DNA from: Antedon mediterranea
Lineage: Eukaryota > Echinodermata > Crinoidea > Comatulida > Antedonidae
NCBI RefSeq assembly: GCF_964355755.1
Contig: NC_092671.1
Coordinates: forward strand, 17,944,001-18,008,000
Reading direction: 5' to 3'
DNA: 64,000 nucleotides
The notes under the pieces are model-generated. The model was not told where the DNA came from, ran no database searches, and saw only the letters and a list, made by a program, of their open reading frames with translations. This document shows, one piece after another, positions 12,921-24,758 of this stretch (position 1 is the first letter of the stretch; the number at the start of each line of letters is the position of its first letter). Position numbers and translations under genes: made by a program.

Positions 12921-13200
12921 AAGTTTGCTCAACTTATAAACGTACGTGTTCAATACATTCTATCTGAAAGTCTGCTAAACTTATAAATGTGCGTGTTCAA
13001 TACTTTCTATCTGACAAAGTCTGCTCAACTTATAAACGTGCGTGTTCAATACGTTCTATCTGAAAGTCTGCTCAACTTATAAATGTGCGTGTTCAATACG
13101 TTCTATCTGAAAGTCTGCTCAACTTATAAACGTTCGTGTTCAATAATTTCTATCTGACAAAGTCGGCTCAACTTATAAACGTGCGTGTTCAATACGTTCT
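12921..13200. repeat. Minisatellite, about six units of 45-49 bp
   Basis: Each unit carries GCTCAACTTATAAACG, then TGCGTGTTCAATACG and TTCTATCTGA. Some units contain CTGACAAAGTC and others CTGAAAGTC, giving two length classes. The last unit is truncated after TACGTTCT. There is no coding frame across it. Confidence 0.9.
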
Positions 13201-13620
13201 GTTTTCATTAAATTGTTATTTTAATCAATTTGAACAGATGGTTCTCTGTTTATGTTTCATATCAAAATTCATATTTATTTGCATATTTATGACATCGATA
13301 ATTTATTAATGATTATGCAAGCAAAATGTCATATCTGTTACTTTTTTGTCGTCTGTTGCTGTCAAAATGAAGAACCTTTTATAGGCCCACTTGTCCAGCA
13401 CTATGCATTGTATATAATGCTAATTTAAAATTATCTTCATTGCACATAAGCATCTATTAGGATTGTCGTACATTTATTTAACTTTTCTTGCAATGACTGA
13501 TATACATTTCCTTTTGTAATTATCAACACCCAGCAGATCAATGTTAAATGGTTGAATAAGTGTTTTTAAACTGAATGGATGTTGTTATTCGCCTCGCTAC
13601 ATCCTTACCATAATCTTACC

Positions 13621-13740
13621 TTACTTAAACTCTTCGGGCCTCGTGGCCCATAAGGCCACAGTGGCAATTTTCCAGTTGGTTCTATCGGCGATTTGTTTTG
13701 CTTCGTTTAATTCCATATTCTCCATCCAAGGTATTCTCTC
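13621..13740 (-). mobile_element. LINE 3' fragment (end of RT open frame)
   Basis: The minus strand reads an open stretch containing MENMELNEAKQIADRTNWK and IATVALWATRPEEFK, then a stop. This matches the usual end of RTE-like LINE proteins, where a conserved R-x-x-W-R/K motif lies just before the stop. Only this terminal piece is present. It sits about 65 bases beyond the stop codon of the divergent synaptotagmin gene, on the same strand, so it may lie in its 3' UTR. Confidence 0.4.
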
Positions 13741-13804
13741 CTACTTATTCTTAACATAATCACTTTATCGTAATTTCTAAAAACGATGGAGCATCCGTAG
13801 CTGC

Positions 13805-13810
13805 TTTATT
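13805..13810 (-). terminator. AATAAA overlapping the synaptotagmin stop codon
   Basis: On the minus strand the last codons read GAA TAA AGC, so AATAAA includes the stop codon itself. If used, the transcript would have almost no 3' UTR. It may be accidental. Confidence 0.25.
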
Positions 13811-16800
13811 CAAGTAAATTATACCACTGTGCAAATGGTCGACGTGGATATCTCATTACCTCGCTCCAATGTTCATACGAAAGAGCGGAACACTTTCGAC
13901 CAATCATAACTCGTCCTAGTTCATCAGACGTAACATCGTCTGAATTCTCATCGACCGCACGTTTACTATTAGTCACTACGACAAGAAATTTCACTTTATC
14001 TAATTTATCTGGTGGAACTTCAAAATACATAAGTTCATCAAACTCTGGATTTAAATCGTTTTCTCTAATTTGAGTTCTTCTTCGTTTTAATTTTCGACTT
14101 CCAAGAATTAAAGTTACTCGAACACATGTGTCTGTAAATGAATACAAATGGTTAACGACTTAAGATAAAAATTATTTCATATTATGATATTGATAAACTG
14201 ATTCGAAATTCTCATAAAAACCATACAAAAATACGAAAAAAAGACAACATCAATAACAGAGAAAATCAGGATAACCCCTTAAACTATAACGTTTTTTTCA
14301 AAGGTATCATTTATCGGTAAAGAAAAGTTTTTATGGGAAATTAAGAAATTCTTAAATTATTTGTTTATTTAGACATTTTTAAAATTTAATTTAAGAGAGT
14401 CAAACTGTTGTGTTTAGTGGAATAAATTATGAAATTAAAAATGTTAAATTTATTACTAAAATTGAATGTAGAAAACATGCAAACTATTACCAAAAGAACA
14501 AAACATTAACTGGGGGTACAGATATTATGTGTGGTATTTAATTTACCGTATACGTGGTTGAGCACACAGTATAAAGTAAAGGATGATTTTGGATATGCTT
14601 CGACGGCAGCAATATGTAGATGATTTTCAAGATTTAATTTCTTTTTCTTAAATTCCAGTAATGGTAAGTGTATTCAAATGAAATGAATAGGCCCTATACA
14701 TGTTTAGGCCTGATAAACGGCAGCAAATAATTAGTTACCCATTGAAACAGTCATTCCGTAGGATATATTAATGAACATACATACCACATTGTAGAGTGGA
14801 TAATGGTTGTAGATTTGTAGCTCTTAAAATACCGACGATAAGACGGTTTGATGTTACTAGATAACATAAGGATATACACATTTCTCCGAAGTAGCTCTAA
14901 AAATAGATTAAAAAATAGAACGAGTATTAATAAGCATTTTTAATGAAATAACGTTCAGCATGTATGTTGTTTTAATTGTCACCGAGAACATTTGTTAATC
15001 ATTTCATCAATTTCCCCCACTGTATTACACATACCTTTACCGAGGGTTTAAGCTGCAAAATGTTTCTATACGACGCAGTAAAGTCAATTTCTTCCAAATT
15101 TAATTCGATTTCTCCCACGACAGTTGGTTTGGTGAATTTGTCATGTTCGCAAACATAACATTTGAGACGATACAACTGTATTTCCATTGGGTGAATGGAT
15201 GCATCAAAACTCTCCTCAAAGACTGGCTGTAACGTTCTGTGTTTTATTGTTGTTTGAAATGAAAACGACGGCAGATTCCCTGAAATAAACAGAACGTGTT
15301 ACTTCAATGACATTTAGTTTTCTATTTTAAGAATATTTGAAGGCATACGTTCGTACGACTATCAATTCGTACGGTAAATAACTGTTAATTCTAAAAATGA
15401 AATTGTATTTTCTGTACAACTGTTATTTTTATATGAGCAAGAAATAAAAACAAACAAACAAACAACAAAATAATAATAGCAAAACATAATAACAATAATA
15501 GATGCGTCTACTACAACCTTGGTGCCGAAACAAATACCAGTACACTAAAAGTAATCATAGAGTTATAAGTTATTATACAGTTTATACATAGTTATCTCAT
15601 TGGAAAGAGGAGAAGTTTGGATATGGGTTCTAAAAGGCTAAGCCTGGTTTTATTGTATTCCCGGTACGTGAGGATCTTCAAATTTTGTAGGCCTAATACT
15701 GGATCTCGTTAAAGTTATTCTAACCTGAAATTTTCTGCAAGGTGAACTTAACAAATGGATCTGTGCTCCCTCCATAATTCTTCATTGGCAGGTCGTATAC
15801 TTGATGTATTGTGATGATCAGTCCTGTGTTTTCTTGGTAACCCAATGATATCTCTAATTTACCTAATTCGGTATCCTCTGGTGATCCATTTTGAGGAGGC
15901 AGGAATTGCATTTCTTCAAGTTGTTCTGAAAGGATGGACTCCTTTGAGTCGTACATGGTAGAATTTGCTCGACGTTCTTGGGTTTCAGAGAGAGTCAACT
16001 GAAATAATTAAAAATGTGTCATTTATTTACAAGGTTGTGATGTGTAACACTCATAGGTTGGAATATGCACTGTAATACATATTTGGTCACTTATGGACAT
16101 TCTTTATTCTTTATTTTAGCAAATGTACTCTCCATGATATTTTTTCTTCTCCACTCAAATTGTCCATCCCGTCTGGAAATATATCCAAAGTATTGCAATC
16201 CATGTGAGCAGTATGCTTTAAAACTTACTGGTCGACTAAACCAATAACGCAAACAGTACTTTCTTCAAAACTAGTTGTAGTCACTGTGTTGTGGACTGAA
16301 CCGTGAAAGATCATAGGTTTAATTTGGTCTACGATGGTTCGAATCCTATCGCCGCGCTCTTCCAGGCTGGATAGCGCACCTTATTTCGGATGAGACGTTA
16401 AGCCGTTGGTCCCGTATGCAGCATGGCTCATGTGCAAATTATAATAACAAAATCAGTAAACTTTTCGGAAAGTGTAGAGGATCGTTTCCCGGTGTAGGCC
16501 CACTGCTCAATTCATAACCAGAATGACCCCACCGGAAACAGGTCTACGGATTAGGGGAACCGATCCTTGGTGTGTAATAACAGAATAACAACAAAGATTA
16601 TAAATGAAATACTTACCGCCTGCCCAAACGAACCATATGCCTCTCCCCCATAATACTGATATGTTCGTTCGCTGTGTGCTCGACCTTTAACTTTTACATA
16701 ATTTGGATTCACAACATCTGCAAATTAAATATAATAATATAATAACAATATAAGGTAGCCATAATGTCGCTGACGCGCTGCTAGATTTCTGTCCGGTTGC

Positions 16801-17249
16801 GCCTCTTTGTAATTCGATTTTTTTTCTGACACTGTTGTTGTTGATTTGTTTGTTTAGTTGCTAGTTTATCTAATTTGGGTTGTTTCACTTCAGCATGAGT
16901 GAAAATGTCTATTGATTATTTGTATTGTTGCTTATAAATATCATAATTTGTGCTTTTTCAATTGATTTTCAAAATGTTCTATTTTGTTTTCGTTAGGCCT
17001 ATACTGGAACCGCATCGCATTAGTACCACCGATTCAAAGGTGATTGGTTAACGAATAAATTGTTTTGTTATTGATTTCATTATTTAATTATCCACATTTA
17101 CACTTACCTCTACGTTTGTATTTTCTGTATATACAACAAGATATACAGAAAAGTAACAGCAAGACAAGAATCAGGAGTATAGCCGATCCAACGATAAGGC
17201 CTATTTTAGCAGTATCCGACAATTCAGATATTTCAATCATGTTAAAGTC
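13806..17249 (-). CDS. Divergent synaptotagmin, complete, six coding exons
   Basis: Predicted 396 aa. Exons on the minus strand are 17249-17108 (ATG at 17240), 16717-16617, 15998-15725, 15279-15035, 14896-14785 and 14131-13806; splice phases agree throughout. Residues about 13-37 form a membrane segment ending in CISCCIY, a likely palmitoylation cluster, after a 12-residue luminal start. C2A begins at LGKLEISLGY and C2B at GEMCISLCYLVTSNRL. The C-terminus has the synaptotagmin HWSEVMRYPRRPFAQW signature. Calcium ligands are mostly missing: C2A loop 1 has MKNY and loop 3 reads CEHDKFTKPTVVG (E, D, T instead of D, D, D). C2B loop 1 lacks its first Asp and loop 3 has no DxD. It should therefore bind membranes or partners with little calcium dependence. 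The short luminal end and Cys cluster recall Syt15, but subfamily is uncertain. An acceptor before 17249 implies a 5'-UTR exon upstream. Confidence 0.9.
16290..16585 (+). repeat. tRNA-derived SINE in a synaptotagmin intron
   Basis: GGTTCGAATCC (B-box) near 16328 is followed by CGGATGAGACGTTAAGCCG and GGTCCCGTATGCAGCATG, a body often seen in SINEs of marine invertebrates. The copy ends in GAACCGATCCTTGG. The A-box is degraded and no tRNA fold survives. It lies about 30 bases from the donor of the second coding exon, in the opposite orientation to the gene. Confidence 0.5.
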
Positions 17250-17833
17250 CTATATTTGAGAGATAACAATTACTGTTACTTAAAATAATAATAATATAGG
17301 GAGAATGTAAGCAATTATAATTCACAGCAAATAAACACTATAAATCCTACACAACGTTAATAATAATATTATTAAAAAAATTATTAAGTTAATAATAGAT
17401 TTAAAAAAACAGATGGTTGTAAGTACAGTCATAATTTTAAATTTGAGTGAATAAATAATACGGGATAACAATAACATCAGCAATAAAAGTGACAGGAATG
17501 GCGATTAATATAGGCCTAATTTGAAAAAAGAAAAAAAAATTAAAACAATTTAGTGAGCGACAGGGGGTGTTCTAGTATACATAATTTGATCAGCTTTTGT
17601 TACGGTATACCTAACCAATATATCGATTTGGTATAATTATGCTATTAAAAAAAATTATCAGAATGATAACTTGAAAATTGTGGATGATTACTTGCTAACA
17701 AATTTGAAACAAACATATGCAAAGCTTCTTGTAATTATTATAGGTTGATATGCAAGCATTTTCCAGGTAATAATTAATTACGATTATGGTGAGGATAATG
17801 TGATAATTATAACGTAATCTTTTAATTTTTAGT

Positions 17834-18541
17834 CGCGTGGAAGCGACTCTATAGTTCACTATGTCGGTCGGTCGGTCGGTCTGTCTGTCTGTCGGTCCGG
17901 TATCACTATGCGTTTTATCGCTTTCTGACCTTATCTTGATATCAGTTTAATCTAGTCAATTTTTCACAGTATATTCCTTATGGCCAGGAATCGATGTGGT
18001 TATGTTTTCACGATGCGCAATAAAAAATTACGCGGTCTACGCACGATTTAACGAAATCACGTTTGTAATCATATCTTCACAACCATGAATCACAATTAAA
18101 TAAAATTTGGTTCTCATAAATTTCAGGGCATAAATCATCATATGGCAATACAATTACGTGCGTAGCGCATGTAACGCATGCGTACGCGCGCTTAAAATTT
18201 TCAAAATTTATTTTCGATGAAATAAGAGTACGTTTCAGGCAATTTTAAGCGTTTACAAAATTGCCATGAGTGCGCAGATTTTTGCGCGCGCACTGCACGT
18301 TAAATATTATTGCGCACTCTTTTTGCCCGATTTCTGTTTTCTTGACTTACTTTTCAACTTGAAATTACGTTATACGAGCACGTCAAAAGTGACAGGCTAC
18401 GCACGTGTAAATTAAGAAAATATAACTGTTTTTAAACATTTCAACATTTTTAAACATGTTCAGTAATTTCGGTCAGTTGGTAGGTTGGTCGGTCGGTCGG
18501 TAAACACTAAGCACGCGACTGCAGCCATCTATATGGCCTTG
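17834..18541. mobile_element. Non-autonomous DNA transposon with GGTC arrays and 8-bp TSD
   Basis: A 708-bp segment is flanked by perfect TTTTTAGT direct repeats at 17826-17833 and 18542-18549. It carries GTCGCGTGGAAGCGACTC at the left and GCACGCGACTGCAGCC at the right, so AGTCGCGTG and CACGCGACT form a short inverted match near the ends. GGTC/GGTCTGTC tetranucleotide runs lie inside both ends, in the same orientation. An 8-bp duplication is typical of hAT elements. No transposase frame is present. The exact ends are inferred from the duplication only. Confidence 0.5.
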
Positions 18542-18810
18542 TTTTTAGTAAACTGCAACTGCAAACTATTTGAATATTTCCAGGTCCCTGTTAATTCTAC
18601 TAAGATATCACGTGATTTCTTTCGAATTTTAATTGGATAAGAGCAAATCAAATAGGTGTACAGTATTAGTATAGCAGCACAATTTTCAGGTGTGTGAACA
18701 GTAGTGTGATAACCAATCGGTTTAGGTTTATTAATATTTGTGTTTTAGAACCAGATGCTTATTGTAAGCCATATTCAGTTTCTATGAACAGTGCCTTAGG
18801 GGATCTATTA

Positions 18811-18972
18811 AGCTTGGTTTCCACTTGTACGCAACACAAGAATGTAAGTGCGTCGCAAGTAATTTGACCAATTATGACGCGATAATTCATCCCAATTGTC
18901 GTTTGTGATTGGTCAACTCAATTGCGTTGTGCTTACGTCGTTACGTTGCGTCGTCCAAATGGGAACCAAGCT
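18811..18972. mobile_element. Complete MITE, 162 bp, TTA duplication
   Basis: Ends AGCTTGGTTTCCACTTG and CCAAATGGGAACCAAGCT are inverted and flanked by TTA at 18808-18810 and 18973-18975. A TWA duplication is characteristic of PIF/Harbinger. The interior carries GACGCGATAATTC and TGATTGGTCAA. It is the best-preserved member of the family also seen at 5996-6490, 19257-19664 and 55011-55156. Confidence 0.7.
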
Positions 18973-19256
18973 TTATTGTACAGAACACTTAATTGGGTTT
19001 GCGTTTGAAATAATGATGAGAATGTATGCAAGGTGTTAGTGTCGACCTTTTCCTACAACAGAAACAGTTTTATCTACAGAGCACCAACCTATGCTACCCT
19101 TCAAACTAACTATATATTTTTGTATAGTTTTTTTTATTTTTTTATTTATTTGTTTGTTTTATATGTTTATATGATTGTCAGCATATGCTGTTTACCCTCT
19201 TTATATAAGGTTTAATAAAAAATAAAAAAGTGGCGCGAAGAGATACGTAGGCCTTA

Positions 19257-19664
19257 TGCTTGGTTCCCAATAGGACGCAATTAAGGAGGTAAACACAACG
19301 TAATCGAGTTGACCAAATGACAAGCGACAGTTCGAATAATCCATCGCTTGTGATTGGTCAACTCACTTAGAGTTTTCTATGCAATTTATGCAAAAGATAG
19401 AATAATGGAATTGATTGGTGAAATTCTGAAAATATGCCTCCATCGTTATGTTTCGAAACAAACACCTGAGCTAAATTAAAGTGGGAAATGAAGGAGTTAG
19501 TATTAATTGTCATTAATTCGACCTACGGGATTTTTAATATTAATAGATGTGAGGTAATCACGATTATCCAATATTCCGTCTCTACACCATCAATCGCTTC
19601 GGGAATGTAACCGGTATGTCCATAATAAAAGTCATTGCGTTGCGTCTCTAGTGGGAACCAAGCA
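19257..19664. mobile_element. MITE of the same family, split by a 264-bp insertion
   Basis: TGCTTGGTTCCCAATAGG at the left and CTCTAGTGGGAACCAAGCA at the right are the two inverted ends. The left part runs through GTGATTGGTCAACTCACTT; the right part resumes at CATTGCGTTGCGTCTC. Between them, 19369-19632 is foreign to the family and recurs elsewhere. Confidence 0.65.
19369..19632. repeat. 264-bp repeat, copy A (inside a MITE)
   Basis: Begins AGAGTTTTCTATGCAATTT and ends TGTCCATAATAAAAGT. It matches 20285-20548 over its whole length with only scattered substitutions. There are no terminal inverted repeats, poly-A tail or coding frame. I do not recognise the family. Confidence 0.8.
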
Positions 19665-20284
19665 AAGTAACACATTTTAATAAGCGATTTTACCAGCCGA
19701 GTTTAATCCAGGGATATTTATATTCATTTATGTCACAATGATAATTAATATACTAATAGGCCTAATAGAAGTGCACTCAGCAATGGTAGGATTCTATTTC
19801 ATTAGGCGTGTCACAAAATACATTATAATGCTTCAACGGCGTCGAAATAGAATATTAGCCTCTATTATTAAACGCGTTGACGCGTCATCAAGGGTATCAT
19901 CAATCACGCGATATGTGTTCTTCAATTAATGTATATGTATGGGCCTAGTTTTAAACCGTATTCTTAATTAAAAGTATTCTATGGAGTTATTCCATTATAT
20001 TATTGTAAATAAAAAATCTGTCTTTGGAAGATACTTAGTATATTTGTGGTTTACGGGGCCACGTGTAATAAAGATAACTCTAACGTTATGCTTCACGTAT
20101 TATTGGAATTGAGCAGAGCTCAGTCTAATCTATTTTTGATAGGCCTAACCAATCCGATTCACTGTTTTTTATGTTTTAAGGAGCTGCAGACGCTTCCGAT
20201 CCATCACCTCTCGTAAAAAATAGATTCCGTAAGAGTTTTTTTTGTACTCCGTCTCTCTGTTTTGTTTAATTATATTGTAGTGTC

Positions 20285-20548
20285 AGAGTTTTCTATGCAA
20301 TTTATGCAAAAGATAGGATAATGGAATTGATTGGTGATATTCTGAAAATATGCCTCCATCGTTATGTTCCGAAACAAACACCTGAGCTAAATTGAAGTGG
20401 GAAATGAAGGAGTTGGTATTAATTGTCATTAATTCGGCCTACGGGATTATTATTATTAATAGATGTGAGGTAATCACGATTATCCAATATTCCGTCTCTG
20501 CACCATCAATCGCTTCGGGAATGTAACCGGTATGTCCATAATAAAAGT
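20285..20548. repeat. 264-bp repeat, copy B
   Basis: Same length and ends as copy A at 19369-19632, with roughly 95 percent identity by eye. Its flanks (TAGTGTC at the left, AAACACATTGG at the right) are unrelated to those of copy A, which supports a discrete unit and not a larger duplication. Confidence 0.8.
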
Positions 20549-23073
20549 AAACACATTGGCTTTATGTTAAGTCCTTGTTCAAATAAAACTAAATCCTTGA
20601 ACGTGATGTTACATTTGATTGTATTTACTATCAGTTTTTATAATAAGTGTTGAATTTAAACGAGCTGTCAGATTTGTAAGTGTAAACTACACAAAACTAC
20701 GATAGGCTAATCCTTGAACGTGATGTTATATTCATTGTATAAGTGTAAACCCTATATTAACTGACTATACAGTACATAGCCCTACAATGATGGAGTCTTT
20801 AATATTTTATGAAAACACTAAATCAACATGGTTTTGTTATAGATTCTCTTGAGTTAGCCCTCAGACGGATTAAAATGTACATCAATAAAGTAAAAATATG
20901 TAAAATAAAAATACTTTCTTTTTAGAAAAATTGTTAAGCATCCGTTGTATAAAATTCAATCATGAACAAATCATGTAGCACAACTTTTAAAAAATCATTA
21001 TTCACGATGATCGTTCTGTTTTTAGAAACAGTGACCCGAGAGCTCCCTTGAAATAAAAATATTATACTGATTTTTTATTTGGCATAATGGCGTGATACGC
21101 GTACCCTGCACATTAACTCTTGGTGAATAGTAAAAGATTATACATCAGAAAAATGAATGAATAATTAATTAAATTTAATTAATTTTTAATTAAAGAACTT
21201 GAAGTGGATCATTGACCTGTCAGCCTGCAGCTTTTATAGTATTTTAAAGGTTTTCGATTATATTTAATGAGTTTAATTACAAGAATGATCTAGCAAATCC
21301 AAGTTTAATAAACCTACCTCCATTCCGTCTCCCATGATAGCATAGGCCGACTAATTGTTTTTACAGGGAGTTTGACTATCCAGGCCACCTCCTTCAAATC
21401 CTACCAGATTGTACATCATGTTCAAAGTCCTGGTATCAACTTATTACAATCGTTATGTTATCTCTGCGATCAATTAACGTCCCGATTCTAATTGATATAT
21501 TTACCGGCAGCAGTCACGAATGCATGATGCGAGATTAACATTGACTTATCGATAACAATTAATAGTTTGATGTTTTCATTTCACTTGTTAATATTCAATT
21601 GCTACTCGAAAGCAAGGCCCGATTGCCATATGTTCATATTGGTATAATAAATTGATTCGCTTCAATGCGTAATATCAATTATGGATTTGCATGGTGTCTG
21701 AGCATATTATTTTGACAGAGAATCTTCCCCATACAGTAAGTAACGCCATTATGCTAATTACCTCTGGTTAAACCTAAACAGAAATAGTACAATTTTTAGG
21801 CCCTCTTTTTTTTCCAGGGCCCTGCCTACCACACGATTCTCAGTGTTTTTACGGATTTCTACATAATGTGATAAATTCCGTATGGAAGGTTGTTGGTTAT
21901 GTTAGGTTCTATTATACCGTAAGATACAGACGTCACATGGGAAACACAAAATATGCTGTATCATGGAATATGCCTAATATGGGCATATTTAGATATAGTA
22001 CCGACATTCTATTGGTAGTGAAATAACAAATAAGGAGGAAACTGAGGCCAGTGCATCCATAATCACCTCTGATAGAATCTCAAATGTATAACTAATGGTG
22101 AGCCCAGAGCCTTTATCTGAATTGATATGAATGTATCTTTAGCATGGCAATGGTACGTGAATATCAACTTTTTGTAATGCTATTGTAAGACTTAAATAGG
22201 CTTAAATAAATCAGTGTATCCTGCATGAGATAATAAGGTAATTATTCTTTACACACAACGTTTAACCATCATTTGTATATCACCGTCTCATTCTCATTAA
22301 AAATGGAATTTGTAGTAAAATATGTAGTTGTAGAACCGGGATGTTGTGTATTAATGATTTTAATAGGGACCTATTATAGAAATGTGCAGTGGACGCGTTG
22401 GGCACAAGGTGTTTAAAGACATTATTGGCATTTTATTAAAGAGAAAAGAACATGCCAAACCAGTTTCATCCCCTCTTGCTTTCGCTAATGCCAACATATA
22501 GGCTACCTACATTTAATATAAGTTTGATCTCATAAAATAATAATATTACGTTGGAGGTCACCGTATATAAGTCCGGATTTGGGTGAGGTCCAATAGTTTA
22601 AAAATAATACCGGTATAATTTAGCTGTGTGAGTAACTGAACAGTATAAGCATTCACTGCTTTCTATTAATGATTATAATACTATTGAACTGCTAACATTA
22701 TTGGGAGATAGACCAAACACAACATACGACATTGTACTGTAAAATATAGCCTACGACACAATACATATAAAACAACACAAATACAAATGCCATCAATGAC
22801 TACTGTTAAATATCAAAGAAATAGTTAACCGAGAATCCCTTTTTTAACTGGAAGTTCCCTCGTTGTTGTCATAGTCTTTTGGTTTGTCTGTCACCAATAT
22901 TACAGTGTCATGTGTCCCCCAAGGTACAGAATGATGAGATGATATGGAGTTTTAATTCAGAATGAACAGATGAAAAGAGTAGTAGATGATAACTTACCTC
23001 TTACATGCATGGGAAACAGATGAATGAAACCATGTAATGATTAATGAGGAAAATACTAGATTCATTCGGCAAC
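20549..23073. other. Non-coding stretch
   Basis: No gene or clear element is seen on either strand. CTTGAACGTGATGTTA occurs twice, near 20597 and 20713, as a small local duplication. Confidence 0.4.
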
Positions 23074-23325
23074 TTATGATGAGGCAGACGGGGGCGTTGG
23101 TGGAGGTGTTGGAGGAGAGTTTGGAGATTCTGAAGATTCTGTTGATTCTTCTGCTTTCTTCGCCTTCTTTTCGCGCCAGGCTCGAATGCTAGCAGTAACA
23201 GTAACGATTAATAAAATAAGTAATGAAATGATCATGATGGTAATAGATGTAATGGATTTAGTTGTTAGTTTACCAGTTAGAATCCAATGATACACGTATC
23301 TATAACGTCCATATGCAGATAATTG
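23074..23325 (-). CDS. Doubtful small single-pass membrane protein frame
   Basis: An open minus-strand frame of up to about 83 codons contains SITIMIISLLILLIVTVTAS, then a basic RAWREKKAKKAEE stretch and a Pro/Ser tail (SPPTPPPTPPSASS) before the stop. This is the shape of a type III single-pass protein. It starts with no in-frame ATG before the membrane segment; GTG lies at 23293-23295. A tiny upstream frame (MFTPEDDRKF, 23380-23351) ends at a good GTAAGT donor, but no nearby acceptor joins the two in phase. The membrane part is also pyrimidine-rich, so it could instead be intron ending at CTGCTAG. I do not recognise a family. Confidence 0.25.
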   Translation of the reverse strand, partial: QLSAYGRYRYVYHWILTGKLTTKSITSITIMIISLLILLIVTVTASIRAWREKKAKKAEESTESSESPNSPPTPPPTPPSASS

Positions 23326-24758
23326 TTAGTTCTAATTTCTTTCAACTTACAAATTTTCTATCGTCCTCCGGGGTAAACATTTGGTTGTAGAAAACACGGT
23401 TGATTTTCTGCACAAACTACAAGATAGCAACACTAACAGCACATACATAACTAAACTCAAACCAGTCCCGACCATATGTACCATGGTAATGTGGGCACAT
23501 TAAAGATTATAGGCTCTAGATCCACATATGGACGGAATCATATGATTCGCAACAGTCTTAAGATCTTCTTCAATGTCTTTGATTCTTAATATCCAAAACA
23601 CGGCAGACAGACCAGCGAAATCCAGACTAAGACCACGTTAAAGTGTTTAAGCAGCGTATCGGCCGATTAGGGATCCACCGAAATACCAGGGAGTTGTTAT
23701 GGAAATACAAAGCCAACTATTTTTTTACGATTAAACTGTTTGTTATTCACCATATAATAGCTACAGACAATTGCAGTATTGATAATAGATATTATCGCAC
23801 CATTTTCTTTAGTTGTGTTCAAGTGAAGCATAGTATGGGAAGCTAAATCTCATTTGCATAAGTTAACAACTTTGCGGGTATACTTGATTATTGGTGCTGG
23901 TTTTCAGCTCTGTGTATTTCATATCGACCTCGATACTAGTAATATAATATTAAATACTGGTCATAATTAACGTGGTGCCGCATTTGTTTGTCTTGAATGC
24001 TCGGTTACTGGTACTAACTGTTAAGTATATTGTTTTTTACAATTATATACCGGCATATAACGTATGGCAAGTCTAGTTATATAAAATCCAATGTCAAATA
24101 CAGTATCTGAATCGCATACAGTTTATGAAATAAATTAAGTATCCATTTCATTTTGTATAGGGCTGACACAAAAATCGTTATTATTGTTTTCAATCACATC
24201 CAACAAGACAAAATTCGAATATTTGGAAATAGAAAAAAAACACATTTTTAAACTAAAATTCAAATTCTTTTAACACTATACTTTTCAATAGTGTCCGACA
24301 GGGGTACAGAAGAAAAGTAGCAGTGTATTATGAGACCCATTATGTAGGCCACGAATGAGTGATTATTAAATTTAAATGCATTTTATTTAAACTATGAATA
24401 AAGATCCGAAAATAGAAATATTCGAATTCTAAACCATATTCAACACATTACTATTTAGTTGATTCAAACACCACTGCGCATGTCCTTTTCCTATTGCTTC
24501 AGGTAGGCCTACTGTATTTTTAAATTTTCAATTAACGCTTAGTAACCCGCATAGTCAACGTGCTGATTGTTGACATTATTTGATAACAATACAATTGTAA
24601 AACTGACCCTAATTAAAAACAAATTAAGAGGAAATATTGAGGGAATTGAAAATTATTGAACATTATTTACAATTATTACAGTGCGCTTAACTGAATATTA
24701 TACATTATGATGATTAGAATAAGTCTGTGAGTTATAGTAATCAATATAGGCCTAAACA

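Noticed and set aside
12921-13200. CRISPR-like regular array
   Set aside because: Whole units repeat with no unique spacers and the genome is eukaryotic; it is a minisatellite.
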